Made by a program: the position numbers and the translations under genes
The notes under the pieces: model-generated
Told to the model about the DNA's origin: nothing
Seen by the model: the letters and a program-made list of their open reading frames with translations, nothing else
Database searches by the model: none
Source of the DNA: an uncultured Phycisphaerales bacterium
GTDB lineage: Bacteria > Planctomycetota > Phycisphaerae > Sedimentisphaerales > Anaerohalosphaeraceae
Reading direction: 5' to 3'
DNA length: 64,000 nucleotides
Assembly (NCBI GenBank): GCA_937868095.1
Contig: CALMLO010000042.1
Location: 62,001 to 126,000 of the forward strand
Shown here: one piece after another, positions 8,579 to 17,376 of the stretch
Layout of the letters: each line of letters starts with the position of its first letter
Position numbering within the stretch: the stretch's first letter is position 1

Positions 8579-10384
8579 TCAAAAACCGGTTCGCTTAAAC
8601 TGTTTTTCAAGGTCTTTCAAACGAAAGGAAAGTGAGGTGGGCCGGCCGTGCGGACATCGTCCGGGCGTCTGCGTCAGTTTTCGATCGGCCAGCAGCTGCT
8701 CGATTTCCGGTACAGAAAGGGGCTGGCCTGCCTTCACAGCCGCTCGACAGGCCGCCCGCTCCAAAACCGTCTGAAGCAGGGTTTCCTCATCCGCCCCGAT
8801 TGGCTTTTCTGTGAGGACATCGAGCATTTCCTGAATATACTGGGCCGGTTCAGCTCCTTCCAGCAAGACGGGGAAGGAATGAATCGCAATGCTTTTCGGC
8901 CCAAACGGACTCCATTCAATGCCGAGTTTTTCGGCCAGCCAGGCAAATTTGTGCAGGGTCTGAAGCTGGGCTTCCGTAACATCTGCAATCACGGGTACTA
9001 AAAGCCGCTGGGAGCTCAAGGGTCCTTTTTCTGCGGCCGCCCGCATTTTCTCATAAAGAATCCGCTCATGAAGAGCATGCTGATCAATCACTTCAAAGCC
9101 GTCCGCCGTCGGAATCAAAAGATAACTGTTATGAATTTGAAGGTACCCCGCAGGTATAGCAGCATCCCGAAAAGATTCCTCCGGCGATTCACTTGGTTTC
9201 TGCGGTGTCCCTTTCGGCATAGCAGCGGAAAAAGGCAGGCGGCGCTGGCTGCTTTCCAAAGCCGAATGCGACTTAAAAAAACCGTCCATCGCTTGATGAA
9301 TGCGGCTTTCGCGGTCCTTTTGGAGCAATTCTTCCAGCGGGTCTTCCGGGTGGAAGGAAGCCGCCGAAGTCGGCACCGTGCCGGCTGTCGGCAGGTCTGT
9401 CGAAAGCAGCTTATCCCGCAGGGCGGAGAGCACCTGCGAATAAATCCAGTTGGCATTTTCAAACCGCACCTCCGTCTTGGTCGGATGTACATTCACATCA
9501 AACATCTCCGCGGGTACCTGAAGGAAAAGAAAGGCAACCGGATGCTTGTGGGGTTCGATAAGCCCGCGGTAGGCCTCCTTAAGAGCATGCAAAATGAATT
9601 TGTCCCGAATATACCGCCGGTTGAGAAAGATATACTGATAGCTGCTGCTGGTCCGCGCCCGATCGGGTCTTCCAAGCAGAGCACGAAGAGAAAAGGATTT
9701 TTCTTTCCGCTCCACCTCAAGCAAATCTTCCGAGACCGCAGAAGGGAACAGTATCCCGATGCGCTCCGCCAGCGACTGTCCTGCCCGCAGGGAATAGACC
9801 AGCCGTCCCCCGTGCTCAAGGACCAGTTCCAGTTCCGGATACGCCAGCGCAATCCGGATAAACTGCTCAATAATATGGGTCATCTCCGTATTGGCAGAGC
9901 GAAGAAACCGGCGGCGTGCCGGCAATTTGTAGAACAGCCGGCGAACCTCCACCGTCGTTCCGACAGGACCGGCAGCGGGTATCGGCGGATTTTTCTGACC
10001 GCAGTCAATCTCGATGCGTCCGGCCTGGAGAGAATCAGCCAGCCGGCTGACCATCTGAAGAGAAGAAACCGCCGCTATGCTCGCCAGCGCCTCCCCGCGG
10101 AAGCCCATCGTTGAAATCTTCAGCAAATCTTCATGGGTGCGAATCTTGCTGGTAGCATGCGGCTCGAAGGCCAACGGCATATCTTCAAAGGCAATGCCGC
10201 AGCCGTCATCACTAACGCGAATCAGTTCTCGGCCCCCCTCCTCGACCTGGACAACAATTCGGCGGGCTTGGGCATCGATGCTGTTTTCGAGCAGTTCCTT
10301 AACAACACTGGCAGGCCGTTCGATGACCTCGCCGGCCGCAATCATATTCACCAGATTGTCATCGAGGACTGCAATTTTGCCCAC
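8579..10384 (-). CDS. mutL: DNA mismatch repair protein MutL
   Basis: Mismatch-repair ATPase of 601 residues. I choose the GTG at 10384, which gives the typical MGKIAVLDDNLVNMIAAGEVI start and has GGGAG upstream; the frame is open to a TTG at 10414. The GHKL ATPase motifs ELLENSIDA, DDGCGI and TMGFRGEALASI are intact. The C-terminal domain has the metal-dependent endonuclease motif DQHALHERILYE (about residue 430), plus ACR and CPHGRP near the end. It is therefore a nicking MutL, as in bacteria without MutH. It follows gpmI by 37 nt. No mutS lies in the window. Confidence 0.93.
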   Translation of the reverse strand: MGKIAVLDDNLVNMIAAGEVIERPASVVKELLENSIDAQARRIVVQVEEGGRELIRVSDDGCGIAFEDMPLAFEPHATSKIRTHEDLLKISTMGFRGEALASIAAVSSLQMVSRLADSLQAGRIEIDCGQKNPPIPAAGPVGTTVEVRRLFYKLPARRRFLRSANTEMTHIIEQFIRIALAYPELELVLEHGGRLVYSLRAGQSLAERIGILFPSAVSEDLLEVERKEKSFSLRALLGRPDRARTSSSYQYIFLNRRYIRDKFILHALKEAYRGLIEPHKHPVAFLFLQVPAEMFDVNVHPTKTEVRFENANWIYSQVLSALRDKLLSTDLPTAGTVPTSAASFHPEDPLEELLQKDRESRIHQAMDGFFKSHSALESSQRRLPFSAAMPKGTPQKPSESPEESFRDAAIPAGYLQIHNSYLLIPTADGFEVIDQHALHERILYEKMRAAAEKGPLSSQRLLVPVIADVTEAQLQTLHKFAWLAEKLGIEWSPFGPKSIAIHSFPVLLEGAEPAQYIQEMLDVLTEKPIGADEETLLQTVLERAACRAAVKAGQPLSVPEIEQLLADRKLTQTPGRCPHGRPTSLSFRLKDLEKQFKRTGF

Positions 10385-10421
10385 GGACTTGCTCTCCCAT
10401 CCTGCAGCCGCCAAGGCCGGT

Positions 10422-11993
10422 TCACAGCAGCAGGCTTCGTCCGGTCATTTCCTCGGGTTTGGACAGCCCCATCACCTCCAGAAACGTCGGCGCCGCATCT
10501 GCCAGCCGGCCGCCGGAGGCCATTTTGCGATGCTTAAAATCTTCGTCAAACACAATCATCGGAACATCGCCGACAGTGTGAGCCGTATGCGGCATATTGT
10601 TCTCAAAATCCCACATTTTTTCAAAATTGCCGTGGTCAGCCAGCACCAGGGCACTGCCCCCCTTTTGACGCACCTTCTCCAGAATTCGGCCGACACAGGC
10701 ATCAACCGTTTCCGCCGCCTTGATTGCCGCCGCCAGCACGCCTGTATGACCAACCATATCGGGATTGGCAAAGTTGCAGATAATCACATCAAACCGGTCT
10801 GAGTCCAGTTTCTCCAGAATCACCTCGCAAACCTCATTGGCGCTCATTTCCGGCTTAAGGTCGTAAGTCTTAACTTTCGGACTGGGAACAATCTGCCGCT
10901 CTTCACCTTCAAAAGGCGCTTCCCGTCCGCAGTTGAAGAAAAACGTTACATGAGCATACTTTTCCGTCTCTGCACAGCGAAACTGCCTCAGTCCCAGCCG
11001 GCTGAAATACTCCCCGGCGATATTAGGCATTTCCCGAATGGGCGGAAAGGCCGCCGGCGCCGGAATGGAGGCATCATACTCCGTCATGCACACATAATGC
11101 ACCTTCGGGTGAACCTGACGCGGAAAGCCGCTGAAGTCTTCCTCCACAAATGCTCTTGTCAGCTCCCGCGGTCTGTCTCCGCGGAAATTGAAGAAAATCA
11201 CACTGTCGCCGTCTTCCACCAAAGCAATCGGCTTTCCTTCTTCGTCCACAATATTGATCGGTTTGATGAATTCATCCGTTACATTTGCGGCATAACTTTC
11301 CTGCACGGCCGCCACAGCATCGCGGGCTTTCTGCCCATTGCCGAGCGTCAAACATTCATACGCCTCCTGCACACGTTCCCAACGTTTATCGCGGTCCATC
11401 GCATAAAACCGGCCCATCACTGAGGCAATCCGGCCAACTCCGATTTCCTTCATTTTGGCTTCAATATCTTTCAGATAGCCGGCTCCGCTGGTCGGCGGTG
11501 AATCACGTCCGTCAGTGAAGGCATGCAGATAAACCTCCTGAAGGCCCTCCCGGCGAGCCAGTCTCAGCAGGGCATACACATGCTCCAGCAAAGAATGAAC
11601 GCCGATATCACTGCACAGCCCGAACAAGTGCAGACGCCGATTTTTCTGTTTGGCCTGCCGAACGGCATTCACAAGCACCTCATTGCGGAAAAAATCCCCC
11701 TCCCGAATCGCCAGACTAATCCGCACAGAATCCTGATAAACAATGCGGCCGGCTCCGATATTCTGATGACCTACTTCGCTGTTACCCATCGTCCCCGCCG
11801 GCAGCCCAACATCTTCTCCATAGGTTCGGATCAGACAATTCGGATATTCGTTCATCAGCATGGTATCGACGGGCACATGGGCCTGTTTGACGGCATTATA
11901 GGCATCTTCGGCAGGGTTGGGATTATACCCCCACCCGTCTCGAATAATCATCACACAGGGCCTTTTCCGCATCTGTATTTTTTTATCTGCCAT
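10422..11993 (-). CDS. gpmI: 2,3-bisphosphoglycerate-independent phosphoglycerate mutase
   Basis: Glycolytic and gluconeogenic enzyme that interconverts 3- and 2-phosphoglycerate, 523 residues. The N-terminal metal site Asp is in IIRDGWG (about 19) and the phosphorylated serine is Ser72 in MGNSEVGHQNIG. The phosphatase-domain metal motifs NFANPDMVGHTG and LADHGNFE, followed by PHTAHT, are present. It is full length and appears canonical, which matters because a second protein of the same superfamily lies at 40058-41248. It is the first gene of the gpmI-mutL-btuFCD transcription unit, with a good promoter at 12046-12074. Confidence 0.95.
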   Translation of the reverse strand: MADKKIQMRKRPCVMIIRDGWGYNPNPAEDAYNAVKQAHVPVDTMLMNEYPNCLIRTYGEDVGLPAGTMGNSEVGHQNIGAGRIVYQDSVRISLAIREGDFFRNEVLVNAVRQAKQKNRRLHLFGLCSDIGVHSLLEHVYALLRLARREGLQEVYLHAFTDGRDSPPTSGAGYLKDIEAKMKEIGVGRIASVMGRFYAMDRDKRWERVQEAYECLTLGNGQKARDAVAAVQESYAANVTDEFIKPINIVDEEGKPIALVEDGDSVIFFNFRGDRPRELTRAFVEEDFSGFPRQVHPKVHYVCMTEYDASIPAPAAFPPIREMPNIAGEYFSRLGLRQFRCAETEKYAHVTFFFNCGREAPFEGEERQIVPSPKVKTYDLKPEMSANEVCEVILEKLDSDRFDVIICNFANPDMVGHTGVLAAAIKAAETVDACVGRILEKVRQKGGSALVLADHGNFEKMWDFENNMPHTAHTVGDVPMIVFDEDFKHRKMASGGRLADAAPTFLEVMGLSKPEEMTGRSLLL

Positions 11994-12045
11994 TTGTTTT
12001 TTCCCAAAGATTCGGTTCTTTCTGCACGGCTATTGAAAGAAAGGC

Positions 12046-12074
12046 ATAGTAAGGTCTCAAATTCATTCTGTCAA
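12046..12074 (-). promoter_or_regulatory. Sigma-70-like promoter of the gpmI operon
   Basis: Minus strand: perfect TTGACA (12069-12074), 17-nt spacer, TACTAT (12046-12051). It lies 52 nt upstream of the gpmI ATG and is correctly oriented. Confidence 0.65.
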
Positions 12075-12198
12075 TGATTTTACACCTCAAAGGAGCGGAC
12101 AGGTCCTTTCGCTTACCGGTGCAAGATAAGGGCTTTTTCCTCTTAAAAACCGCACTTTGCTTCTTAACTGCCTTGCAGAAAACCTCTTAAAAAACGTT

Positions 12199-12226
12199 TT
12201 GACAGGGGTAGGTCATCTGTTATAAT
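12199..12226 (+). promoter_or_regulatory. Consensus sigma-70 promoter of the TPR lipoprotein-lspA unit
   Basis: Perfect TTGACA (12199-12204), 16-nt spacer and perfect TATAAT (12221-12226). The predicted transcription start near 12233 gives a leader of about 90 nt before the ATG at 12325. Confidence 0.8.
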
Positions 12227-12324
12227 CACCGCCGGTTTTTTTCAGCAGACCCAAGAAGTCCGCTGGATGAGGAGACCAACAGGATTGCATTTCCGCCGCA
12301 GGCGGACAGGTGAAAGGGGTTTTT

Positions 12325-13368
12325 ATGCTCACAGCAAAGAAGGTTGTCGGGTTTGCCTTTGCAGCAGTTGTTTTATGGGGCTTGTTCAGCAGCAGCGGCT
12401 GTCAGATGCCTCCAGTCGAACAGGCCGGTCCCCAGACCCCCGCCCCCAGCCCGGAAGACCTTCTGGCCCAGCAGATTCAGCAGCAGAAAGAGATGGCTGT
12501 GGCCCTTTATGTCGATGCCATGATGCTGCTGGAGCTGAATGAACATGCCGAAGCCCTCAAAAAACTGCAAATGGCCGCGGAGCTGGACCCCGAATTTGCA
12601 TTAGCATTCTCCCTGCAAGGAGATATTTACCAGCAGCTCCAAGACTACCAGAACAGCGCCACCGCCTACGAGAAGGCCACAGAGCTGGACCCCTGGTCAT
12701 TCAAGGACTTTTTCAACCTCGGCAAAGTCTATGAGGCGCTTAAAGAGTTCGCCAAAGCGGTTCACGCCTATGCTTCGGCCTGCACACTCGACCCCACTCA
12801 CTATGAAGCCCATTACCGCGCCGCCAAATGCTCCTATCTGCTCGAAGATTACAACCAGGCCCTGGAGTACGCCAAGAAGGCCCAGACCCTCGACCCCCAA
12901 AAAGCCGAAGTAGAAATCCTGCTCGGCGACGTGTATGAAATTCAGAAAGATCATCAGCAGGCCATTGATGCCTATCGGCGCGCCCTTGAACTGGAAGGCA
13001 ACAAAAGCGAGATTATGATTTCGCTGGCTCGAGTGTATCTGCGTTCCGGGCAGTACACAGCCGCCAAGGAACTGCTGGCAGCCGTGCTCGAGATGGAACC
13101 GAACAACGCCCTGGCACATCAATACATGGGCTTTGCCCACCTGCGTCTGAAGGAGACGGAGGAGGCCATTGCCAGCTATACAAAAGCCGTCGAAGCCGAC
13201 CCCAACGATTATATGGCTTATAAATCGCTTGGCGTGGCGTATATGATTCAATACTTTTCCGATCGCAACCCCGCCACCAAAGCCCGCGGACTGGAGGCAT
13301 GGGGTATCTCCCTTCATCTGAATCCCGACCAGCCCCAGCTGCAGAAATTTTACGAACAGTATCAGTGA
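12325..13368 (+). CDS. TPR-repeat lipoprotein
   Basis: Secreted lipoprotein of 347 residues. The ATG at 12325 follows AAAGGGG by 5 nt; a GTG five codons earlier is less likely. The signal peptide ends in a lipobox-like LFSSSGC, so the Cys is probably lipidated. From about residue 60 to the end there are around eight tetratricopeptide repeats with the usual spacing of aromatic and Ala/Pro positions (for example ALEYAKKAQTLDP and AIDAYRRALELEG). TPR lipoproteins act as protein-protein scaffolds in the periplasm or at the outer membrane; no partner is evident. It lies 16 nt upstream of lspA, the enzyme that would process its own signal peptide. Confidence 0.85.
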   Translation: MLTAKKVVGFAFAAVVLWGLFSSSGCQMPPVEQAGPQTPAPSPEDLLAQQIQQQKEMAVALYVDAMMLLELNEHAEALKKLQMAAELDPEFALAFSLQGDIYQQLQDYQNSATAYEKATELDPWSFKDFFNLGKVYEALKEFAKAVHAYASACTLDPTHYEAHYRAAKCSYLLEDYNQALEYAKKAQTLDPQKAEVEILLGDVYEIQKDHQQAIDAYRRALELEGNKSEIMISLARVYLRSGQYTAAKELLAAVLEMEPNNALAHQYMGFAHLRLKETEEAIASYTKAVEADPNDYMAYKSLGVAYMIQYFSDRNPATKARGLEAWGISLHLNPDQPQLQKFYEQYQ

Positions 13369-13384
13369 GTTTTTTGCGGCCCCG

Positions 13385-13951
13385 ATGAATGCAAAATCTT
13401 CTCAGCCGAACGAGTCTTCCGCCGACCGTCAGCGGCGCTTTCAGCCGCTGGACAAAACGGCCTGGTTCCTGTGGGCTTTCATTACCATCGCAGGCACCGC
13501 TGCCGACCTCTGGAGCAAACAAGCGGTTTTTAACTGGCTGGGCCCCCCTAACAGCGGCAAAACCTACGACGTTATTCCCGGCTTTTTTCGTCTGGTTTGC
13601 TGCCTGAACTCCGGAGCGGCCTTTGGGATTTTCGAGGGGCAGCGCATCTATCTGATTGCTTTTTCCGTCCTGACCCTGCTGGCGGTTGCTGCTGTCTTTG
13701 CCATGGGGAAATTTCAGGAACGAATTTACCAGATTGCCGCCGGCTGCCTCACAGCAGGCATTCTTGGAAACTTATATGACCGGCTCTTTAATGACGGCCA
13801 GGTGCGGGATTTCCTTGATTTTTATATCGGTTCGTACCATTGGCCTGCCTTCAATATTGCTGATGCACTCCTGTGCACAGCAGGCGGACTGATTTTGGTG
13901 GCGGGCTTCACAACTGGAGCTTTTCAAAAACAGAATCCTCCACAAAAATAG
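13385..13951 (+). CDS. lspA: Lipoprotein signal peptidase II
   Basis: Membrane aspartyl protease that removes the signal peptide from prolipoproteins, 188 residues with four helices. The catalytic pair is visible as Asp142 in QVRDFLDF and Asp160 in FNIADALL; NSGAAFGIF and GNLYDRLFN are also conserved. An N-terminal hydrophilic extension of about 25 residues precedes the first helix. No clear Shine-Dalgarno precedes the ATG. The gene overlaps the 3-prime end of the convergent BFN-domain gene by 44 bp. Confidence 0.9.
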   Translation: MNAKSSQPNESSADRQRRFQPLDKTAWFLWAFITIAGTAADLWSKQAVFNWLGPPNSGKTYDVIPGFFRLVCCLNSGAAFGIFEGQRIYLIAFSVLTLLAVAAVFAMGKFQERIYQIAAGCLTAGILGNLYDRLFNDGQVRDFLDFYIGSYHWPAFNIADALLCTAGGLILVAGFTTGAFQKQNPPQK

Positions 13952-14303
13952 GCACCTGCAAACCGCTCGCCAGCGCAATAGCATCGGAGGGGCGGCTGTC
14001 CACCTCAATTTCTCTGCCCTGCTGTCGGATGTGAATCCGCGCATAAAATGTATGCTCCCGCAGATCATGGATAACCACTTTCAGGATTTCCCCGCCCATC
14101 TGTTTAATCACCCCAGCCAGCAAATCATGGGTAAGGGGACGAGGCATCTGGCAGCCCTTCAGACGCCGATCAATCGCCAGAATCTCAGGCATTCCAATCA
14201 CGATGGGAAAACTGCGAGGGCCTTCTTTTTCTTTGAGCACAATAATCTGCTGATCCACCGCCTCATTAATCAGAATCTGCGACAATTCGACCGGAATTTC
14301 CAT
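13908..14303 (-). CDS. Bifunctional nuclease (BFN, DUF151) domain protein
   Basis: Protein of 131 residues that is almost entirely one BFN/DUF151 domain. Typical segments are FPIVIGMPEILAID, RPLTHDLL, the beta-rich core ARIHIRQQG and DSRPSDAIALASG, with a GLQVPIFV end. Some members show RNase/DNase activity, but the role in most bacteria is unclear. It starts 11 nt after the valS stop on the same strand, so it is probably in the valS transcript, and its end overlaps lspA tail to tail. Confidence 0.87.
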   Translation of the reverse strand: MEIPVELSQILINEAVDQQIIVLKEKEGPRSFPIVIGMPEILAIDRRLKGCQMPRPLTHDLLAGVIKQMGGEILKVVIHDLREHTFYARIHIRQQGREIEVDSRPSDAIALASGLQVPIFVEDSVFEKLQL

Positions 14304-14314
14304 AATGACCTCTC

Positions 14315-17254
14315 TTACATCAGTTCGCGCAGCAGCTGTTCAACCTGCTGAAGCTGCTCGCTAAGTTCTTCGAGTTTTTTCCGGCTCTGCTCGACCACTT
14401 CGGGTTTGGCACGGGATAAAAACTGCTCATTGCTCAGTTTGGCCCGAAGCGGCTCGATGCCTTTTTCGAGATATTCCTTCTGCTTCTGCAGACGGGCCTG
14501 TTCGGCCTCTATGTCCACAACATCGTGAACAAAGACCTGCAAATCCCCTACAATGGCGGCGGCCGCCCTCTTGGGCTTAGTCAGGGTCGGCCCTACCTGA
14601 AGGGTATGAATGCCCGCCAGCTCCCTCAGCAGTGCCGAATCTTCTTCCAGCCGTGCAGACTCCTGAGCCGATGCACAAATCGAAACCGTCAGCAGGCGGG
14701 AAGGAGCAATATTGTACTGATTCCGTATCTCCCGAACCGCTCGGATAATATCCTGGACTTTTTCAATTCTTCGCTCAATCTCTTCATTAAGCAGAGAGGG
14801 TATCGGTTCCGGCCAGTCGGCAACCATCAGCGAGGGAGCATCGGCTAATTCGGCAATTCCCTTCAGACCTCGGTACGGCGCCGTTTGACGCAGGGCCTGA
14901 TAAATCCCTTCGGTAATGAAAGGAACAAACGGGTGCAGCAGCCGCAAAGTTTCCTCCAGCACAAAGGCCAGCACATTCTGCGCCGCTGCTCTTCGGCCGG
15001 CATCAGCCATTCGCGGCTTGAGCCATTCGAGATACCAATCGCAAAATTCATTCCAGAAAAACCGGTACAGCGCATTGACCGGCTCATTAAATTTGAACTG
15101 CTCCAGCTGTCCGCTTACCTCCTGAATCGTTCGTGTCAGCCGCGAGAGAATCCACCGGTCGGTTATATCCAGCTGCTCAATCGGAAGCGCCGCCGGCTCC
15201 ATCCCATTCAGATTCATCAGCGCAAACCGCGAGGCATTCCACAGTTTGTTGCAGAAATTGCGGCCGATATCAAACTTCGGCGAACTGTTCACTATCCGCC
15301 CGTCCGGCAGCTGAAGCTGAATAACCGGCATCCGAATATCCTGCGTCTCCGTCGTCATTTGAGCCAGCGTAAACCGCATTGCATCGGCACCATGGCTGTC
15401 AATGATCACCAGCGGGTCGATGCCGTTGCCCAGACTTTTGGACATCTTGCGGCCCTGGCCATCCTGAATCATCGCGTGAATATATACATCATAGAAAGGA
15501 ATATCACCGGCACAATACTGCCCCATCATCACCATTCGAGAAACCCACAGCGTAATAATCTCGCGAGCAGTGCAGAGCACATCCGTCGGATAGAATGCCT
15601 TCAACTCAGCCGTTTCCTCCGGCCAGCCCATTGTACTGAACGGCCACAGGGCCGAACTGAACCAGGTATCCAGCACATCCTCATCACGCACAAACCCCGC
15701 CTCTTCCAGCCGCCGTTCCAGCCGCTCGGCCCCCCCCGCCGTACAAACATAATAGCGGGTTTGCCCGCCTTCAGCCGTCCGTTTCTGAACAACCGCCCGT
15801 TCCCCATCCAACGGAGGCGGCGGGTTTTCAGATGACCAAACCGGAATGCGATGGCCCCACCAGAGTTGGCGGCTGATTGGCCAGTCGCGCAGGTTTTCCA
15901 GCCACGTTTGATAGGTTTTGGCATAGCGTTCGGGGATAAAGCGAAGACGGCTGTCCAGCAGCGGCTTCAGTGCCAGCCCGGCCAGCGAATTGACCGGCAC
16001 ATCCGTCCCCTCGATCAGCCCGCTGCCGAATTTCTCCGCCAGCCGCTCCATCGGCTTTTTGACCGCAATATACCATTGGTCTGACAGATACGGCTCAATG
16101 GGCACATGGCTGCGATAGCTGTGACCGACTTGATGAACATAATCCCGCACATCTTCCAGCAGCCCTTCCTGGCGAAACCACTCGACAATTGCCTCCCGCG
16201 CTTCAAACCGATCCAGCCCAAGCAGATTTTCCACATCCGGATTGCGGATTTGCTCCCAATCCGTCCAGCCGTATTTTTCACTGATGGTTCCATCCGGGGC
16301 CATGACGTTGATGACGGGGAGGTTGTGCCGGCAGCCGATTTCCCAGTCGTCCGGATCGTGAGCAGGAGTAACCTTCAGAAAACCGGTTGAATAGCGGGCT
16401 TTTTCGTCCTCACTGTTAGGATCGGGCAGCACAACATGTTCATCAGCCACAATTGGAATCAGCCGTCCTACAATCGGCAGACGAACCCATTTGCCGACCA
16501 GCGCGGAAGCCCGCGGATCGGCAGGATTGATCGCCACCGCTGTATCGCCGAGCATTGTTTCCGGCCGGGTCGTTGCAACGGTAATCGTCCGCAGAACCTG
16601 CCCGCCAACCTTTACCGGCTCGGCCAGCGGATATTTTAAATACCAGAAATGCCCCTGGACTGTTTCATATTCAACCTCGTCATCAGCCAGTACAGTCTGG
16701 GTGGCCGGGTCCCAGTTGACCAGCCGCTTGCCCCGATAAATCAGCCCATCCTGAAACAGAAGGAAAAAAGTCATACGAACAGCCCGGGCGCAGACCTCGT
16801 CCATCGTAAACCGTGTCCGCTCCCAGTCGCACGAACAGCCCATTTTTTTCAATTGGGCAAGAATGCGCGCCTCATATTCGTCCTTCCAGGCCTGGACATG
16901 GGCAACAAATTCCTCCCGCGAAAAATCCTTGCGCCGCTTGCCCTGTTCAGCCAGAAGGCGTTTTTCAACCACTGTCTGCGTAGCAATGCCGGCATGGTCG
17001 GTTCCCGGCATCCACAAGGTCGTAAACCCCTGCATCCGCCGCCAGCGAATCAGAATATCCTGGAGTGTATTGTTAAGGGCATGCCCCAGATGCAGAGCGG
17101 CCGTCACATTCGGCGGCGGGATTACAATCGTATAGGTTCTTGAGGGATTGGCAGCGGGGGCTTCGGCATGCCAGTAGCGTCCCTGCTCCCACAGTTTTTC
17201 AACCTCCTGCTCAACCGTTTTCGGGTCATAAATCTTCGCAATTTCGTCCGTCAT
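14315..17254 (-). CDS. valS: Valyl-tRNA synthetase
   Basis: Class I aminoacyl-tRNA synthetase of 979 residues. The HIGH motif is HLGH (55-58) after PPPNVTAAL, the CP1 editing domain has TTRPETMLGDTA (about 230), and the KMSKS loop is KMSKSLGNG (about 600). The anticodon-binding domain follows, and the last 70 residues form the C-terminal tRNA-binding coiled coil (EAEQARLQKQKEYLEKG). All are in family order and the length is normal. A hairpin between rho and valS suggests that valS begins its own transcription unit with the BFN gene. Confidence 0.96.
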   Translation of the reverse strand: MTDEIAKIYDPKTVEQEVEKLWEQGRYWHAEAPAANPSRTYTIVIPPPNVTAALHLGHALNNTLQDILIRWRRMQGFTTLWMPGTDHAGIATQTVVEKRLLAEQGKRRKDFSREEFVAHVQAWKDEYEARILAQLKKMGCSCDWERTRFTMDEVCARAVRMTFFLLFQDGLIYRGKRLVNWDPATQTVLADDEVEYETVQGHFWYLKYPLAEPVKVGGQVLRTITVATTRPETMLGDTAVAINPADPRASALVGKWVRLPIVGRLIPIVADEHVVLPDPNSEDEKARYSTGFLKVTPAHDPDDWEIGCRHNLPVINVMAPDGTISEKYGWTDWEQIRNPDVENLLGLDRFEAREAIVEWFRQEGLLEDVRDYVHQVGHSYRSHVPIEPYLSDQWYIAVKKPMERLAEKFGSGLIEGTDVPVNSLAGLALKPLLDSRLRFIPERYAKTYQTWLENLRDWPISRQLWWGHRIPVWSSENPPPPLDGERAVVQKRTAEGGQTRYYVCTAGGAERLERRLEEAGFVRDEDVLDTWFSSALWPFSTMGWPEETAELKAFYPTDVLCTAREIITLWVSRMVMMGQYCAGDIPFYDVYIHAMIQDGQGRKMSKSLGNGIDPLVIIDSHGADAMRFTLAQMTTETQDIRMPVIQLQLPDGRIVNSSPKFDIGRNFCNKLWNASRFALMNLNGMEPAALPIEQLDITDRWILSRLTRTIQEVSGQLEQFKFNEPVNALYRFFWNEFCDWYLEWLKPRMADAGRRAAAQNVLAFVLEETLRLLHPFVPFITEGIYQALRQTAPYRGLKGIAELADAPSLMVADWPEPIPSLLNEEIERRIEKVQDIIRAVREIRNQYNIAPSRLLTVSICASAQESARLEEDSALLRELAGIHTLQVGPTLTKPKRAAAAIVGDLQVFVHDVVDIEAEQARLQKQKEYLEKGIEPLRAKLSNEQFLSRAKPEVVEQSRKKLEELSEQLQQVEQLLRELM

Positions 17255-17290
17255 TTCAATCCTTCATCCCGCTGTCAGTCTTCTGAACAG

Positions 17291-17330
17291 AAAAACGTCC
17301 CGGGCCGCAGCAAATCGACCCGGGACGTTT
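17291..17330 (-). terminator. Intrinsic terminator downstream of rho
   Basis: On the minus strand an 11-bp GC-rich stem (AACGTCCCGGG and its complement, 17294-17329) with a 14-nt loop is followed by TTTTTCTG. It lies about 47 nt after the rho stop and ahead of valS. Confidence 0.7.
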
Positions 17331-17376
17331 ATTGTATCACAGTCCAAATTCCTGTAAAGCCGTTTCAGATTGTCTG

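Larger units (their letters stand above)
11994..12324. other. Divergent intergenic region between gpmI and the TPR lipoprotein gene
   Basis: This 331-bp gene-free stretch holds two oppositely directed sigma-70-like promoters (12046-12074 minus and 12199-12226 plus). Between them an 11-bp direct repeat, CCTCTTAAAAA, occurs at 12139-12149 and 12183-12193, and a related GCTTCTTAA lies in between. The leader of the plus-strand gene has a 6-bp perfect stem (TCCGCC, loop GCA, GGCGGA) at 12292-12306, just ahead of the ribosome binding site. No gene is visible. Confidence 0.6.

Noticed and set aside
11994-12080. Cobalamin riboswitch or Fur box for the BtuFCD-like genes
   Set aside because: The leader of the gpmI-mutL-btuFCD unit is short and shows no B12-box-like core; the transporter genes follow mutL without a leader of their own.
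14885-15835. 316-codon plus-strand frame
   Set aside because: Antisense shadow of valS with no domain signature.
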